Assembly (NCBI GenBank): GCA_005408345.1
Contig: SEMN01000926.1
Coordinates: 62,001 to 126,000, forward strand
Direction: 5' to 3'
DNA from: Macquaria australasica
Taxonomy: Eukaryota; Chordata; Actinopteri; Centrarchiformes; Percichthyidae
Length of the DNA: 64,000 nt
The notes under the pieces are model-generated. The model did no database searches. It saw only the letters and a program-made list of their open reading frames with translations, and was not told the DNA's origin. Shown piece by piece: positions 1 through 11,533 of this stretch. The position numbers and the translations under genes were made by a program. The first letter of the stretch is position 1; each line of letters opens with the position of its first letter.

Positions 1-1375
1 AACTATTTGAAAGCAAAATAATACTAATGAATTACATGTTTCATATGTAGTTAACAGCTGATGACAGAAATTGAAAATGTCTTGCAATAACTTACTGGTA
101 CCCACTTGATTCCAGCAGCTTCACTTCACAGTTACACACACGTTATTAATAGAGAGTACTTTACATAATTTCCATTATTTTGGTTTGTAATTTCCAGCTG
201 ATGATATTTGCAGTTGCAGCTTGCGGCAGTGTTTACTGTACAGCGTGCAGTTTGTTTCTGTGTTTACTGTTGGTGAGTGATGATTCACCTCTCACTGAAC
301 CTTCAGAGTCGATGGTTGCCAGAGTGGCTGTTGGCAATTTCGTTGCCTCGCTGTGCCAAGCGTTTGTACCCGTTCGCAGTGTCTGGCGAGGGGGGTGTCC
401 CTGGCACCTCGCCGCCCCCTCCCCCCTGCTCCTCAAAGACGACAATGATAAGAGAGAGAGAGTGTGTGTGTGTGTGTGTGTGGACGGGGGGTGTTCAATA
501 GAAAATGGGAATCCTCTTCAGATTCTCAGCTTGTGGAGCCAGAGACATTCAATATGTTCCTAAAAATCCTCCTCAATGAAGACGAGCAGAGGGAGCATAG
601 CCCTTGTCGTACATGCACGACATTCCAGAGGTTATTTTTGGGAAATTTGCAGAAATGGAGGCTGGTTCAAAGCAAGGACACAACTCTGTCCTCCACCCTG
701 TCCTCCTCAAGCTTCTCCTTCCTGCTCACCTTCCCTCCCCCTTCCTGTCGGGACACAGCGGGCCGGGCCATGGCCCTGTCAGTTAGTTAGGCCTGTGTAG
801 CTTCAGCATCCTCTGTGACAGCTGATATAGAGCAGTCTGCATGAGAACTAACTGAATGAATGCTTCTTGTTTAAATCATCGTGGTGCTTAAAATTGCTGT
901 CAAAAACAGTTGTTACCAGCTCATTACATGACAGTGTGTTGGTGTTAGAAGTGAAATTTTAAGTCGAATGTTACAACATGTATACACAGGAGGCGTAGCG
1001 TGATCAGCACGTTAGCAGAGCAGCAGCTTCAGTGCTTCGTCTGTCTACACAGGATGCGTTCAGGCACAGTATTGAGTGTAGGTCAGTCGTGTTTTGGCAG
1101 CGGTCAGAGCCCAGCACACAGTCATTGTAGTTACGTGCGTAAAAACAGAAGAGAACAGACTTGAAGTGTAAAAATATGCTTCAGGTTGTTATGTGTCCTG
1201 TGTAGACAGCTGGACTGTTTAAAACAGAAGTCTACCTGTTCCGTCAGACATGCTTGACATGGACAACTGAGAAACACGGCTGAATCGCTTTCTGTATAGA
1301 CAAGTAAGACACCTGAAGGCATCATAGATTCTGAGTGATGATCAGTGTATGATACAATACATCAAGATATGAATT
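1..1375. other. Unassigned non-coding DNA
   Basis: No gene is recognised here. A 127-codon open frame (180-563, plus) crosses pyrimidine-rich and GA/TG simple sequence, has no recognisable domain, and overlaps other open frames of similar length, so I treat it as chance. The stretch around 370-430 and 700-780 is C-rich. Confidence 0.6.
451..482. repeat. (GA)n(TG)n compound microsatellite
   Basis: About five GA units run directly into about eleven TG units. It is a perfect dinucleotide array apart from the GA/TG junction and is likely length-polymorphic. Confidence 0.95.
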
Positions 1376-1379
1376 TGAT

Positions 1380-1830
1380 TACATTATTGGAAAATTGACG
1401 TACTTATTCAGAGAGTTGAGATAAAAAGATTGGTATGGGGCTAGAGTCAGGACGTGATTAGCCTAGCTTAGCATTAAGACTGGAGGCAGGGGGACACAGC
1501 TAGCCAGCTCTGTCTTGATTGAAAACACAAGTTACAACCAAATTAAAACTAAGCTTATCGGTGCCCTGTGGAGTTTCTTGTAAGTTTCTGTAATGTTTCT
1601 GTTTACATTCAGTGTTACTCACCAAAACCCACTGTGTGTATCCTTGAGGTCTAACAAATGTGTTTAACGCATTTCCTTCCTCATAAAAAGAGCCGATTTT
1701 TCTTAAAAGTTTGAAACCTGCATTGTGTACATCTGTGTTTATTTATTGTCTTCTTCTTCCCTGTCTTTTTTTACTTTGGACAGAGCCAGGCTAACTGTGT
1801 CCCCCTGCCATAGTCGTAATTATTATTTCT
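1380..1830. mobile_element. Core of a teleost 'TTAAAGGAATAGTTC'-type repeat, with inverted arms
   Basis: The left part (about 1385-1520) holds, in order, degenerate forms of segments I know from a common teleost repeat: AGAGAGTTGAGATAA, GGCTAGAGTCAGGA, TAGCCTAGCTTAGC, and GGCAGGGGGACACAGCTAGC with TCTGTC. The last of these returns inverted at 1783-1815, reading on the minus strand as GGCAGGGGGACACAGTTAGC with CTGGCTCTGTCC. It is therefore a palindromic element with an approximately 270 bp centre. The outer end of its right arm appears displaced to 2580-2653. Family membership rests on memory; the inverted repeat is seen directly. Confidence 0.6.
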
Positions 1831-2076
1831 ATAATTATATAGAAAAGTAACTATAAGTTGCTATGACGTCTAGTGCTAGCTCGCATAAATGTGAATTCAT
1901 TATGCAGCATATTCTAGCTTCATCATTATTCAGCTATTATTATATGACTCTATTTCAAAATATAAGAAAGAGTAATCGGTTGAAATAAACCATTACCAAA
2001 TCTCAGTATAATTTCTAAAATATTTTTTCTCTCTTCTTCCATTATTGAAATTCTGATTAAAATGCTGATTAAACAG

Positions 2077-2193
2077 CGACATCCGCAAGGCCGGCAAAAG
2101 GGAAGCATGCTGCAGCACTCTGCTCACCCGGGACTGGATCCCGGTATGGGCGACGGACTGCTGCACGGGTTGCATGGCATGGAGGATGTTCAT
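2077..2193 (+). pseudogene. Partial exon-like fragment resembling AP-2 transcription factor (TFAP2B/E type) N-terminal region
   Basis: The frame from ATG 2106 reads MLQHSAHPGLDPGMGDGLL, then HGLHGMEDVH. AP-2 beta has, just before the end of its large second coding exon, a segment built around HSAH-GLD-GMGD, then HGL and GMEDVQ, so about 20 of 30 positions agree. AP-2 proteins are sequence-specific transcription factors; this N-terminal segment lies upstream of the DNA-binding and dimerisation domain, none of which is seen in this window. Similarity stops within one base of where the AP-2 exon normally ends, but the sequence there is GTTCATCC and not a GT splice donor. The rest of the exon upstream (DPRRDY-type sequence) is missing. 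It is probably a broken duplicated exon fragment. A diverged functional alternative exon is possible but unsupported. Confidence 0.5.
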
Positions 2194-2579
2194 CCATTTA
2201 TTGTGATTTTTATTTTTATTTTAAGGATTTGGGGTAAAATAACATGACACCGTGGGTTGGTTTTCCTCCTGTCCTCCCCAATTTCTTGAGTCATGAGCTT
2301 CCACTGATTATTATTCAAGCTGCTATCACCTCATGCATACCTGTAATTTCACAACCTTTTAATGAAGGCTACAAAACAGTTTAACAGCTTAACTCTTGTA
2401 AAGTCATGTACATAATATAGTAAATCAAGATAAAAAGAAATAAAGCTAAAAGTTATTTTAGAACAAAAACTAAAGAGAGGGAGTTACTGGAGATTACTGA
2501 TTGGTTGCATTCACAGCTTCACATTTCTGTCTGGCTGATGATTGGTCAATTAAAGTGCTGTCCCCCAATCACAGAGACT

Positions 2580-2653
2580 GATGTCGGTCTCCTCATCTCA
2601 TTGATGGAAACAAAGCAAATAAGCATTTCCCAAAATGTTCAACTATTTCTTTA
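2580..2653 (-). mobile_element. Terminal fragment of the 'TTAAAGGAATAGTTC' repeat
   Basis: On the minus strand this reads TTAAAGAAATAGTTGAACAT, then TTTGGGAAATGCTTATTTGC and a degenerate GAGATGAGGAGACCGACATC. That is the outer end of the family also seen at 51456-51590 and 56810-56927. It lies in the orientation expected for the missing right end of the element at 1380-1830, about 765 bp away. Confidence 0.65.
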
Positions 2654-3203
2654 ACTTACAAGCTAAGTGATGGGAATGATGTCATTGTTTATGACATATT
2701 GTAGGTTTGTATTTTCTTGCGCTTTGCACATTCTGCTCATTATAGTATATTCTGAGTTTAATAATTATCATGCACTTACAATGTGATTACAGTGCCTAGT
2801 GACTTCACATGAGCATCATTAGGCTTTTTTTTATTGCCAAAATCAACTTTAGTTAGATATTCAGTAGAGGAGGAAACACAGGGAACAGGGAACAGGAAAC
2901 TGGAATGCTAATTAGGCTTGGCCATTTCACTCTCTGTAAATACACATTCCTGGCCCTGGGGAAGACATTCCTGACATTCCTGCTCATTTTTAGAATAAAC
3001 GGAAGAAGGAGAGGACTTGCCGCTCTGTCTTTTGTCATGTGTGAGTGTGTGGAGCTCTCAGTGCTGCTCTGTAAGCAGTGTTATTCTTCCAGATCATATA
3101 GAATTAGGTACATGTGATGTCTAAATGTGACAAATAACATTCTTTTAGTTAAATGTTTTACTTACAAAAACTGAATCTGATGCAGTTAGTGTTAAAACAT
3201 GGG
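2654..3203. other. Unassigned AT-rich DNA
   Basis: I see nothing recognisable. Short frames here (such as 2853-3038, minus) carry no motif. Confidence 0.6.
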
Positions 3204-3453
3204 GTAACACTTTACAATACGATTCACAAAAATGTGAGTTGTTACTAAGGAACGAGAGAGAAACGACTCAGGAACGACCTGATAATTAATGAACCGTTAA
3301 TGAGTAGTTCCTGAAGAACTCCGAATCGAGGACTATAAAGTAGATAATGATGAGTTACTAGAGAACAGACTGGGAGATACTATATTAATGACTCATTAGG
3401 TAATGATCAGTTCATAAGTATCTGTGAATCGAAATAATGACCACGTTCTTCGT
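3204..3453. mobile_element. Possible short TIR element
   Basis: It begins GGTAACACTTTACAATACGA TTCACA and ends with GTGAATCGAAATAATGACC, which inverts to GGTCATTATTTCGATTCAC. The two ends are imperfect inverted repeats about 250 bp apart, and GGTAACACTTTACAAT is a frequent terminus of short teleost elements. No clear target duplication is visible. Confidence 0.4.
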
Positions 3454-4045
3454 TCCCAGGGCCATTTCTTGCTATATGTGGACTATGCGGTTTCATAGGC
3501 CCCCCGAAGCCACCAGGGGGCCCCCAGCTGCCATTTTAGCCTTTTTATTTTATTTTTTTTAATTAAAATGTCGGTCTCTCTTGGTAGCCAGGCACCCTCC
3601 TGTGTTGAGTGAAAGCACCTATATGCTCAAATATATATATATCTATATATTTCACAAAATAGGGGCCCCCAAATAGCTAGAAATGTAAGCTTGTTCCTGA
3701 TTAGCTCTGAAGTAGTAGCCACTCATTCATTACTTTTTTTACTTAATAGTTACTCTGTTTGTGCACCCCCAAGTAAAGCAGTATGTCATACTGAGTAGTT
3801 GCAATGTAGTACGTTACTTCATGATTATCTGACCATTCCTTTATATAAGTTTTGAGTGGACTTTAATAGTTTAATAGTTGTAAGTAGTAAAGCGGTTGCT
3901 GATGGTAATAATTACTGTTTCGTGAATTGGAGTACATTGTTGTCACATAAAACCTTTTGAGATTATAATAATCTGATGTCACTCTTTTAGCACTTGGATA
4001 AACAAGTGCATTCATTCTAATCTATTTATGATCATGCTGTTGATC
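3454..4045. other. Unassigned DNA with GGGGCCCC-rich patches
   Basis: Two C/G-rich patches (GGCCCCCCGAAGCC at 3499, GGGGGCCCCCAG at 3516, and GGGGCCCCCAAA at 3662) and a short TA run (3630-3650) suggest repeat remnants, but I cannot assign a family. Confidence 0.4.
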
Positions 4046-4535
4046 CCATAGACTGTATATAAAGATGGCCGATGCGTCTCCACTTCCTCCCACTGTACAA
4101 AAATTAAGCCAAAATATCCAAAATGTCCGGGATACAGGTGCTGCCATCTTATGCTGGTGACATCATTTGGAGCCAGAGTCTGTGTAGTAGTTATCGAGGT
4201 CCCGAACCAATCGCAAGCACACTCATGACGTCAATCATGATGTGACACCCTCTTTTTATAGCATCAAATAACTAATTAAGCCAAACTTATCAGAAAAATG
4301 AACACTTGAACAAACATCAGTGATAAGAACTACCTAAAATGACAGAAACCATCTTTGGGAACATTTTATTTGATGTGTACTTTGATTTTTCAGTTTGGCC
4401 CATGTCCCATCCGCTAACATGGAGGGGGTGGGATTTATGACCTATACTGCAGCCAGCCACAAGGGGGCGATCCAGAAGTTTTCGCTTCACTTTTGGGGAG
4501 CTGTCATATCGTCCATATTTATATACAGTCTATGG
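4046..4535. mobile_element. Short TIR element with CCATAGACTGTATATAAA ends, copy 1
   Basis: The left end CCATAGACTGTATATAAA and the right end TTTATATACAGTCTATGG are perfect inverted repeats of 18 bp. TTGAT lies outside each end (left 4040-4044, with one extra C, and right 4536-4540), consistent with a target duplication. The 490 bp body has no coding capacity, so any transposase would have been supplied in trans. A partial inverted second copy lies at 54995-55310. Confidence 0.85.
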
Positions 4536-4888
4536 TTGATACATAATGCTTTCTTAAGCTTTAACCAAACAGTGCCTTTTTTAAAGTAAGTTCCATTTAC
4601 ATGCTGAGCTGTCGTCTGCACACAATCAAAGGTTCATGTAGGCAGATTAACCTGAATAAGACCTGGACCTGAGCCTCTCTTTTCATGAATAAACCAGTTA
4701 ACACAATATTCCCTCTGCCCCAGAGTGAGCAGTTGTGTCTTCTAGCTAATACAGGAGACAGTACCATGATAAGTAAAGCAGACCTGGAAAAGTGGAAGAA
4801 AATGGATGGATGGATGGTTGGTTGGCTGTGCATTACCTGCTATCCCACAGTGCTTTGAAAGGGAAAGCGGAGGACAGACATAAGTGGT
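4536..4888. other. Unassigned DNA
   Basis: Nothing recognisable apart from a short GGAT-like run around 4803-4826. Confidence 0.6.
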
Positions 4889-5438
4889 ACATTAAAGGAT
4901 AGTTCCGGTATTTTTAAACCTGGGCCCTATTTTTACACTAAATGACTAATACATGGAATTGGTTGAGTAGATCACCTCAGCCAGCAGCCGCGAACAGGCT
5001 GCAATGGCTGCAAAGTAATCCTTGTGGTCAACTGCGCCGGTCAAAGTCCATCCGCTGAAAGTGCTTTTTTTGCCCCTGACAAGCTCAGACTGTTATTCTA
5101 AGTGTCTGACAACATTATGGAAAGGATCCCTACAGAGACAGACCGTTTGTTAAAGAGTAAGATCCTTTTTGTTTAACCAGAATTCTCACTTAAGGAGAAG
5201 TCTGAAATCTTGGGCGAGGTTGAGTTGTTGCAGGAAGACAACAGTGTTTCTGGTTAAACAAAAAGGATCTTACTCTTTAACAAATGGTCTGTCTCTGTAG
5301 GGATCCTTTCGTGGATGCTGGCTGAGGTGATCTACTGGACCAATTCCAAAACTTTTTGTACCTATTAGTCATTTAGACCCTAAAATTTGTATTAAAAAAA
5401 AAAGTAAAATAGAAAATACCAGAATTACCCTTTAATGT
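4889..5438. mobile_element. Long fold-back element (TTAAAGG ends), copy 1
   Basis: The outer ends ACATTAAAGG and CCTTTAATGT are inverse complements. Inside, long stretches of the left half return inverted in the right half: GGATCCCTACAGAGACAGAC (5125) matches GTCTGTCTCTGTAGGGATCC (5289); TTAAAGAGTAAGATCC and TTTTTGTTTAACCAGA match at 5151-5182 and 5250-5284; and GTAGATCACCTCAGCCAGCA matches near 5320. The predicted hairpin has arms of about 190-290 bp and a loop near 5185-5245. No open frame is present. It is a non-autonomous element, and a second copy with only one arm lies at 51591-51982. Confidence 0.85.
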
Positions 5439-6352
5439 CAAATTTTCTCCTAATTTCACTAGTGTGCTAGACTAGTTTGAGACATTCACACAAGCTACCT
5501 TCACCCTTTGAAGTGTGATCAGTCCAAATATTTAATGCTTTCACAGTCGGTGAAGATGCATTCTGTTTCAATATGCCAACGCAGTAACGGTGGCGTCACT
5601 ACAGAGTTCTACACATAAATCAGGCGGCGGATTAGCCTATAAGGCTTGTAAGCATCGACCGAAACCGAGTCATGGACAGTCTTTATTTATGTAAAGGTAG
5701 CCATCAGGTTGTGTGCGTTCCACCTGTAATCATTATTCTCTAGTAAAATGCTTCAATACAAACCTTACCTTACTGTCCCAACCACATTCAAAGCTCTTTC
5801 ACCAACACTTTATTAGGGAACACGTTTCCACCGCCTCACGTTTCATCCATCCCGCCTCGGGGCTGGTGGAATCCATCACCTCTTCTTAGGACTCTGACCC
5901 GGTCTAGGCAGTCCAGTCACGTCTGCAGGCCCTCAGAGCTGTCTTAAACACTGCACAGATCATCTGGTCTCAGCTGCTTTGATCTCACAGAGACGGCACC
6001 GGCTTCTCAGAGGCAAAATCCATACTGAAGCTTTCGGACTTCACAATGCCGAACCAATCTAGCAAATTATGCCGGGATATGAGGAGCCTTTCAAATGGTG
6101 GTTTGATTTCCAACTCTTTAGTGAGATGGACTCCGCAGAGGCATCCAAAGAAAGAAAAAAAGACACAGAGTATCGCTGACTGGGCGGCCAACAGAATACA
6201 AATGGTTACTTTCATATTTGGCCCTGGAGAAATGTGTTACTCATGTGCACCAAAGGCATAATGATCTGCTGTGTGCTGTAGAGAAGAGCTTTTGACAACA
6301 GACACTAGCTTTCTATTTATTTTCCCCAGCAGCTCTTAGTCTGTGTCCTGGG
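5439..6352. other. Unassigned DNA
   Basis: Frames of 71 to 76 codons at 5985-6261 overlap on opposite strands and show no motif. Nothing else is recognisable. Confidence 0.6.
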
Positions 6353-6600
6353 GAGGATAAGATATGATATGATTAATGATTAGGTGAAATGTTATTGATC
6401 CCTGTGAGGAACTGAGGTTGTTGTAGCAAATTGTGTGGTAATAGGATACAACAAAGGGAAAACAGAAGACGAACGAAGCAACATATATAATCATTTATAT
6501 CAAAGGAAAATTGAGACAAAGGAGTAAAGACAATAAGAATGATATTGATAAATGCAGAAAACAGATACATAAATGCTGTTGAGTTCTCATTATGTTAATT
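6353..6600 (-). mobile_element. 5'-truncated L2-type LINE, 3' end (minus strand)
   Basis: On the plus strand the region begins GATAAGATATGATATG and continues TTATTGATCCCTGTGAGGAA, then GTTGTAGCAAA. This is a degenerate reverse complement of the LINE 3' end at about 45000-45063 (GCTGCTGTAACG, then CCCGCTGTGGGACAATAAAGG and a TTATC tail). Only the untranslated end and a decayed simple tail remain. Confidence 0.5.
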
Positions 6601-9512
6601 CCTGTGTACAGTAGCAGGAATACATCTGACTACAGCAAATGACAAACAAGTTGTTTGCTCCTCAAGTACTGGCAAAATGAAAAATAAATGTAAGAAATAG
6701 AAACGATATAGTCAGGGGTTGAGTTTTGGGGTGTAGCAAGCTATTTTCTCATTTGTGATGCTATCAAATTTTAATACATTCCAACATTCAAAATAGGAGC
6801 CTTGTTGCGTACTGGGCCACCACGCATGTCTTCTCAAAAACACCAGCATGCAGACTAAAATCACTATTAGTGTTCTGTCTGTTAGTGAGGCGACAGCAAA
6901 GGCAATAGCTAGCAAAAAATCTAGTCAAATCAACCAATCAATCAATCAATGAAGAACGGGTAATATAGCTTGGCAAATGTGTCATGTTGCTCTTTAATAT
7001 CCTGCTCCTGATTTCTGTCCTTGTTTTTTTAATTAACTAAAAGATCGACAGACTAACTGACTGACTAACTGAAAGACTGACTGACTAATCAAATTGGCAG
7101 TAGCTGTCACAAGGTCTGTTTGATTGACATCTATTCCTGATCCTGATCTATTCCTGTCTGTCAGTATGTCTGGTATGATAATTAGCATTAATATTACATT
7201 GTGTTTACTTCATAATTTAATAAGTTATAATAATGTATAACTTTATACTTTGAATTGGGACATACAGCATTTATCCAGTGGTCTTATGAAATAACATATA
7301 ATTCCTAATTTTAAGTAACTGTATTAAAAGGATCTAAACCGACAGTCTTTCTGCATGACAGCAGTGAGACAGTGTACTGTCTGGTGAATTGTGTTTGTTT
7401 TAACGCTACAGTGCAATTGAAAGAGTCCAGGACAACTGTGGTGTCCAGAGTGTACTGTATAAGTTACAGCTAGGATCCTACTGTTTGATTGCAGCAGTGT
7501 GTGTGTGTTGTGCTGTACTGTATACAGTAGTGTGTACTGAAGGCGAGTAAGCTCTTTTGACCTTGCTGCTGTTTCTTTGATTTTCACTACTCACACTGAG
7601 TCAGACAAATTTATTGTGGTGCATTGATCAAGTCAGGATTGAAATAACCCCCCCCCCTCCATCACTCTATAGCTTTCTCTCATGCTCTCTCTCTCTCTCT
7701 CACACACAGACACACACAAGCAAAACAAAAATGCTGATTAATTGCATGTTGCAGCGGATGATAGATGCTGACCTCTGCTTCGCCTTTGCTTTTGTCATTG
7801 TTCCACAGCATGAAGGATGGACACGAGAACACAAACCAATGATCTTTTTCCCATCCAGCCTGATGCCTCTGAGTCTGAATAATTCAATTTGTATCCACCA
7901 AAGCTGCATTTGTCATAGCTGGTATGTGCTCGCAGGCTCTTTACCCAGGATGCTTTGCTCTGTATACTTTGATTCACCACATTCAGTGCAGGTTTCAAGG
8001 GATCAATCCACACACAGGGTAGCCAGGGTGATGGTATTTCACAGTGCTTGCTCAAAAATGGAATATTACTTCATTTTTCTCAGTTAAAGGCACTACATAA
8101 TATTCTAACAGTATATATTGCCAAATTAATAAAAAAACAAATCAGGTGTGGATCTGTTATGCGCTGCCTTTGAATGTTTACAATGGACAGTTGGGTAAAA
8201 AAATTGACTGTTTGCCTTCATATTCTCTTCCAAATATGTTTGGCTAATCTGGAGGTTTGATTATACCCTGTTTGATCGTATGACTGCTTGTGTTTCTTTC
8301 CCTGTAAATGTTTTTATTTTTATTTTTAGGAATGTTGCTATGTTTTCAGATCACAGCATTTAACAGCATACATTCAAACATACTTTCTGAAAGACAAAAC
8401 TTTCATTTGTGTTTTTGACAAAACAATTTAGGTTACAAATGCAGTGGTATGTGGCACTGGTCCATCCACTGCTGACAGTGGACTGCTGTATTTACTGTAT
8501 AAGTTGGGGGTGAGCGTGATGTCACCTTGTACTTTTTGGTTCACCATACATTTTTCACAGATTATGACTGGATTTTCTCTGGAAAAAGGAAATAACTTAT
8601 GTTGCAATAAACACTACAAAATGGGACCAGAATCAATAGATAGTGTAATGAAGTGACTGTTCATGTAATTTACACATTCATGTAACATAGCATGAGGCTG
8701 TAGTTGTACTTCCTCCTTTTTAACATCTCCAGCTGCATGCTCAGGGATCATGTGGGCCTAATATTCCACAATATCATATCTTCCTCTTTGTTATTACTGA
8801 TGTTGATGGAAACTAAAGGGTATGTTTAAACCCTAAACATCAAACTGCTGCTGCTGTCAAATAAACAGGAGATTGATGGATGCGACCCGTGTGCGTGACC
8901 CCTGTAAGAAGGTCATGATGGAGACCAGCGACAGTTGGCGTCCACTCACCAGATAAATTTAATAAGCACCAGCATGGTTGTGTCTGTGAAAAGGATGTTA
9001 ATGATGAGGGAGGGAGAAAAAGCTTGGAAACATACAGATGGAGAGTCTAGAGTTTGAAGCCAGCAGACCCCTACAGACTGGACTGTAGTGCCCACTTAAG
9101 TTGAGTCCAAAACTGAGCGGTGTGGTCCAAATCGGACCTGGGTCTGACTCAAGACTGACAAAACTGACAAAACTGAGTCCTCTCCTAAGACCAAAGCCAG
9201 GAAATCACCAGTAGTGCATTATATTCTGATGTAGGTGCTAGACTATAAATTTAAAGTTGGCAATGTACATGTAAATGCAAACATTCAACATAAAACATTG
9301 AATCTAGGCTCACATTTGAGACCCCTTTAAAAGCATAACTAGTTACCAAATCAGACTGCATCAAACACGAGGAGAAACTGTACAGATTATCTTCTCCCAA
9401 ATTTAAACCCTACGGGATTAGAAAATACTGGTGCATTAGACACAGCACAGTGTTGAGATTATCTCACGAGAGTCAACACCACCAACTTTCTACCCCATTA
9501 CATCTCTCTTGT

Positions 9513-9516
<4 letters not shown>
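6601..9516. other. Unassigned non-coding DNA, 2.9 kb
   Basis: It contains a CT/CA microsatellite (7684-7718) and many short overlapping frames of up to 157 codons (7614-8087) that cross the simple repeat and show no domain. I see no repeat family, promoter or splice structure I can support. Confidence 0.55.
7684..7718. repeat. (CT)n(CA)n microsatellite
   Basis: About eight CT units are followed by CA units with one CAGA interruption. A run of nine C lies just upstream near 7649. Confidence 0.9.

Positions 9517-9575
<59 letters not shown>
9517..9575. repeat. (AC)29 microsatellite
   Basis: A perfect AC dinucleotide array of about 59 bp. It is the longest dinucleotide array in the window and likely polymorphic. 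Confidence 0.97.
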
Positions 9576-9578
<3 letters not shown>

Positions 9579-9989
9579 TCTCCCTATAACCTTCTACAGG
9601 TTCTCCCCAACTCTTCTCTTTGTTTGTCACATTAGCAATAGTAGCTATGAACACAACCAGCATTTCTGCTTTACTTTCTAGTTTACAGTAGTTATCTGCA
9701 ATTTCCTCTTCTGAGTTGATATATGACTCGTTGAATTCTGAGGCTCTGCATTGTAAGGAGTGATGTTACTGTCCAGAGTTTTGTCCTCCATGGGAAACCG
9801 TCTTTGGTTTAGCATACTTACTGTTTTGTTCATTTCCCGAATTCTTGTTTCTCTGCAGAGCATTATTGTGAGAGAAGAGGAATCGGCTGGGGAGAACTGG
9901 GGCAAAAAAGCAGTAACAAGCTGCAAACACAACATTGATGTACCTTATAAAGTTGTTGAGGCAAATGTGTTAGCAAAGAGTGCCTATTT
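9576..9989. other. Unassigned DNA
   Basis: Frames of 85-96 codons occur on opposite strands (9678-9935 minus, 9760-10050 plus) with no recognisable motif. I treat them as chance. Confidence 0.55.
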
Positions 9990-10360
9990 ACACATCCATC
10001 ATATGGAGCAACATCATTCATTTAGAGTCATGTTTCTGGCTGCCCATTGAATGATGTAAGTCTAATATTCACTCTCCATTTAGTTCTGTTTTAATCTCCA
10101 CCATCTCCTGAGAAAAATATTTGGTTCTTTAGTAGCAGAATGCTCCACTGTGTCCACCAGCTAGCTGCTAACTTTGGCTGTTCGCTGGGCAGGTAGCGTA
10201 TAAGTGTTTTATGTGAGCTTGATTGCTGGAAATGACGTTGAACAAGCAATGAGACTGAACCATAAAACTAGAGTTGCGGGTTGTAAAACCAGAACAATGA
10301 GCTGAAAGATGCTACAACGCTCCACAGAGCTGAGGGGAACTGCAAAGTCTGGTGGCCACA
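9990..10360 (+). mobile_element. Dispersed repeat R, copy 1
   Basis: It shares ordered blocks with 18850-19221: TTTAGAGTCATGTTTCTGG, TCACTCTCCATTTAGTTCTG, TAATCTCCACCATCTCCTGA, ATGCTCCACTGTGTCCACCA, GAGACTGAACC, AACAATGAGCTGAAAGA and GCAAAGTCTGGTG. The copies are clearly diverged, with small indels. There is no coding capacity. An inverted third copy, split by an insert, lies at 28600-29440. Confidence 0.7.
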
Positions 10361-11533
10361 TTTCATTTTTTAAATTTAATTAATGTTTTTGTATTCACAG
10401 AGTGACTCCCGCCAATGCAAAAATACATCACATTATGAGCAAAAAGATTTGTTTGGGTCACTTTTGCTTGCAGTCTAAACGTAGCTGAAGTGACCACTTT
10501 AACAGTACAAGTAGACATTTGACCCATTGTTAATATAAAAAGTGAGAGAAGAAGAAAAGAGAAGAGCAGCTTTAAAGCCTTGAAAGCCTAATATCACGAT
10601 CTATTACATGCACTGTTTCCTCAGTTTTTGCCGGCAGGAAGTTAAAGCCATACTCCCAACACGCCAAACCATGTAAATATTTTGTGGTTTTACAGTCGTC
10701 CAGCTTTTCTTTATATGTTCCCCTCAGCACTTAGATCCAGTGTCTTCCTCTGGTCCAGGCCGTCTGTGATTTTAAAATGAGATATTCATTCCTGTGTGTT
10801 TACACAGCTGCTTTTTTACAATGAGAGCATGCCTAGGAAAATGGACAGGAGGTTGCCATGCCGAGGTCCCACCTGGCGGTCAAGCCAATGAACCTGTCAC
10901 TTGAAGATTTCAAGGGCTCGCCTCAGGACAGAGCCCACATCTGCCAGCATAACCCCCCCCCCCCCCACACACACACAGATCATCAAAACTGTGAGTAACG
11001 AGTGAAATGATTGCTCCTCCATGCTTTCATAATGTCTGATGAAAGAGCGATGCAATATCCAAATCATCCGTAGTGTGCTATATCAGATGTAGCAAGCTCT
11101 ATTTACTGTTTAAAGCAATGGCAGAGGTTGCAGTGATGTGTCCTCGGGGTAAGACTTTTTCAAGTCATTTGGTGCCTTAACACCAATTGTATGTCTTATC
11201 TAGTCTGAATTATTGACCCTTACAACAACTGCTGCAGCTGGCTTTAGAACCTTAACTATGGATTATTTCTGTCACTCATTCATTTTTATAGCACTGGCAA
11301 TCAAAATGAAGCAATAGCAAAGTGTGTTTAGAAGAACAGATAGCTCTGATCTGACTGGGGTGGTATATTCTACAGCTCTACAAGGGGTAGTTGTCTTTTA
11401 TGGCCTCTAGAGTCGCTGTGTATACAGCTTGGTTAATTGAGAAAAAAGCTCAGTTGTGTAGTGTGGTGTGATTTAGCACCTTAGTTAGTTAGTCGAGCCA
11501 GAGCCTCAGCATGGTTTTGGTCTTAGTATGCGA
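10361..11533. other. Unassigned DNA with a C-run/CA microsatellite
   Basis: A run of 14 C is followed by (AC)n at 10953-10978. The stretch 10830-10950 is GC-richer than its surroundings, without an open frame. Nothing else is recognised. Confidence 0.55.

Noticed and set aside
180..563. 127-codon plus-strand open frame
   Set aside because: It crosses GA/TG simple repeats and C-rich sequence, overlaps other chance frames, and has no domain, splice signals or start context.
3300..3450. Direct-repeat-like TAATGA motifs resembling an array
   Set aside because: The motifs are irregular and degenerate, without equal repeats and spacers. It is not a CRISPR, which would also be unexpected in this organism.
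7614..8087. 157-codon plus-strand frame
   Set aside because: It runs through a C-run and a CT/CA microsatellite, and opposite-strand frames of similar length overlap it.
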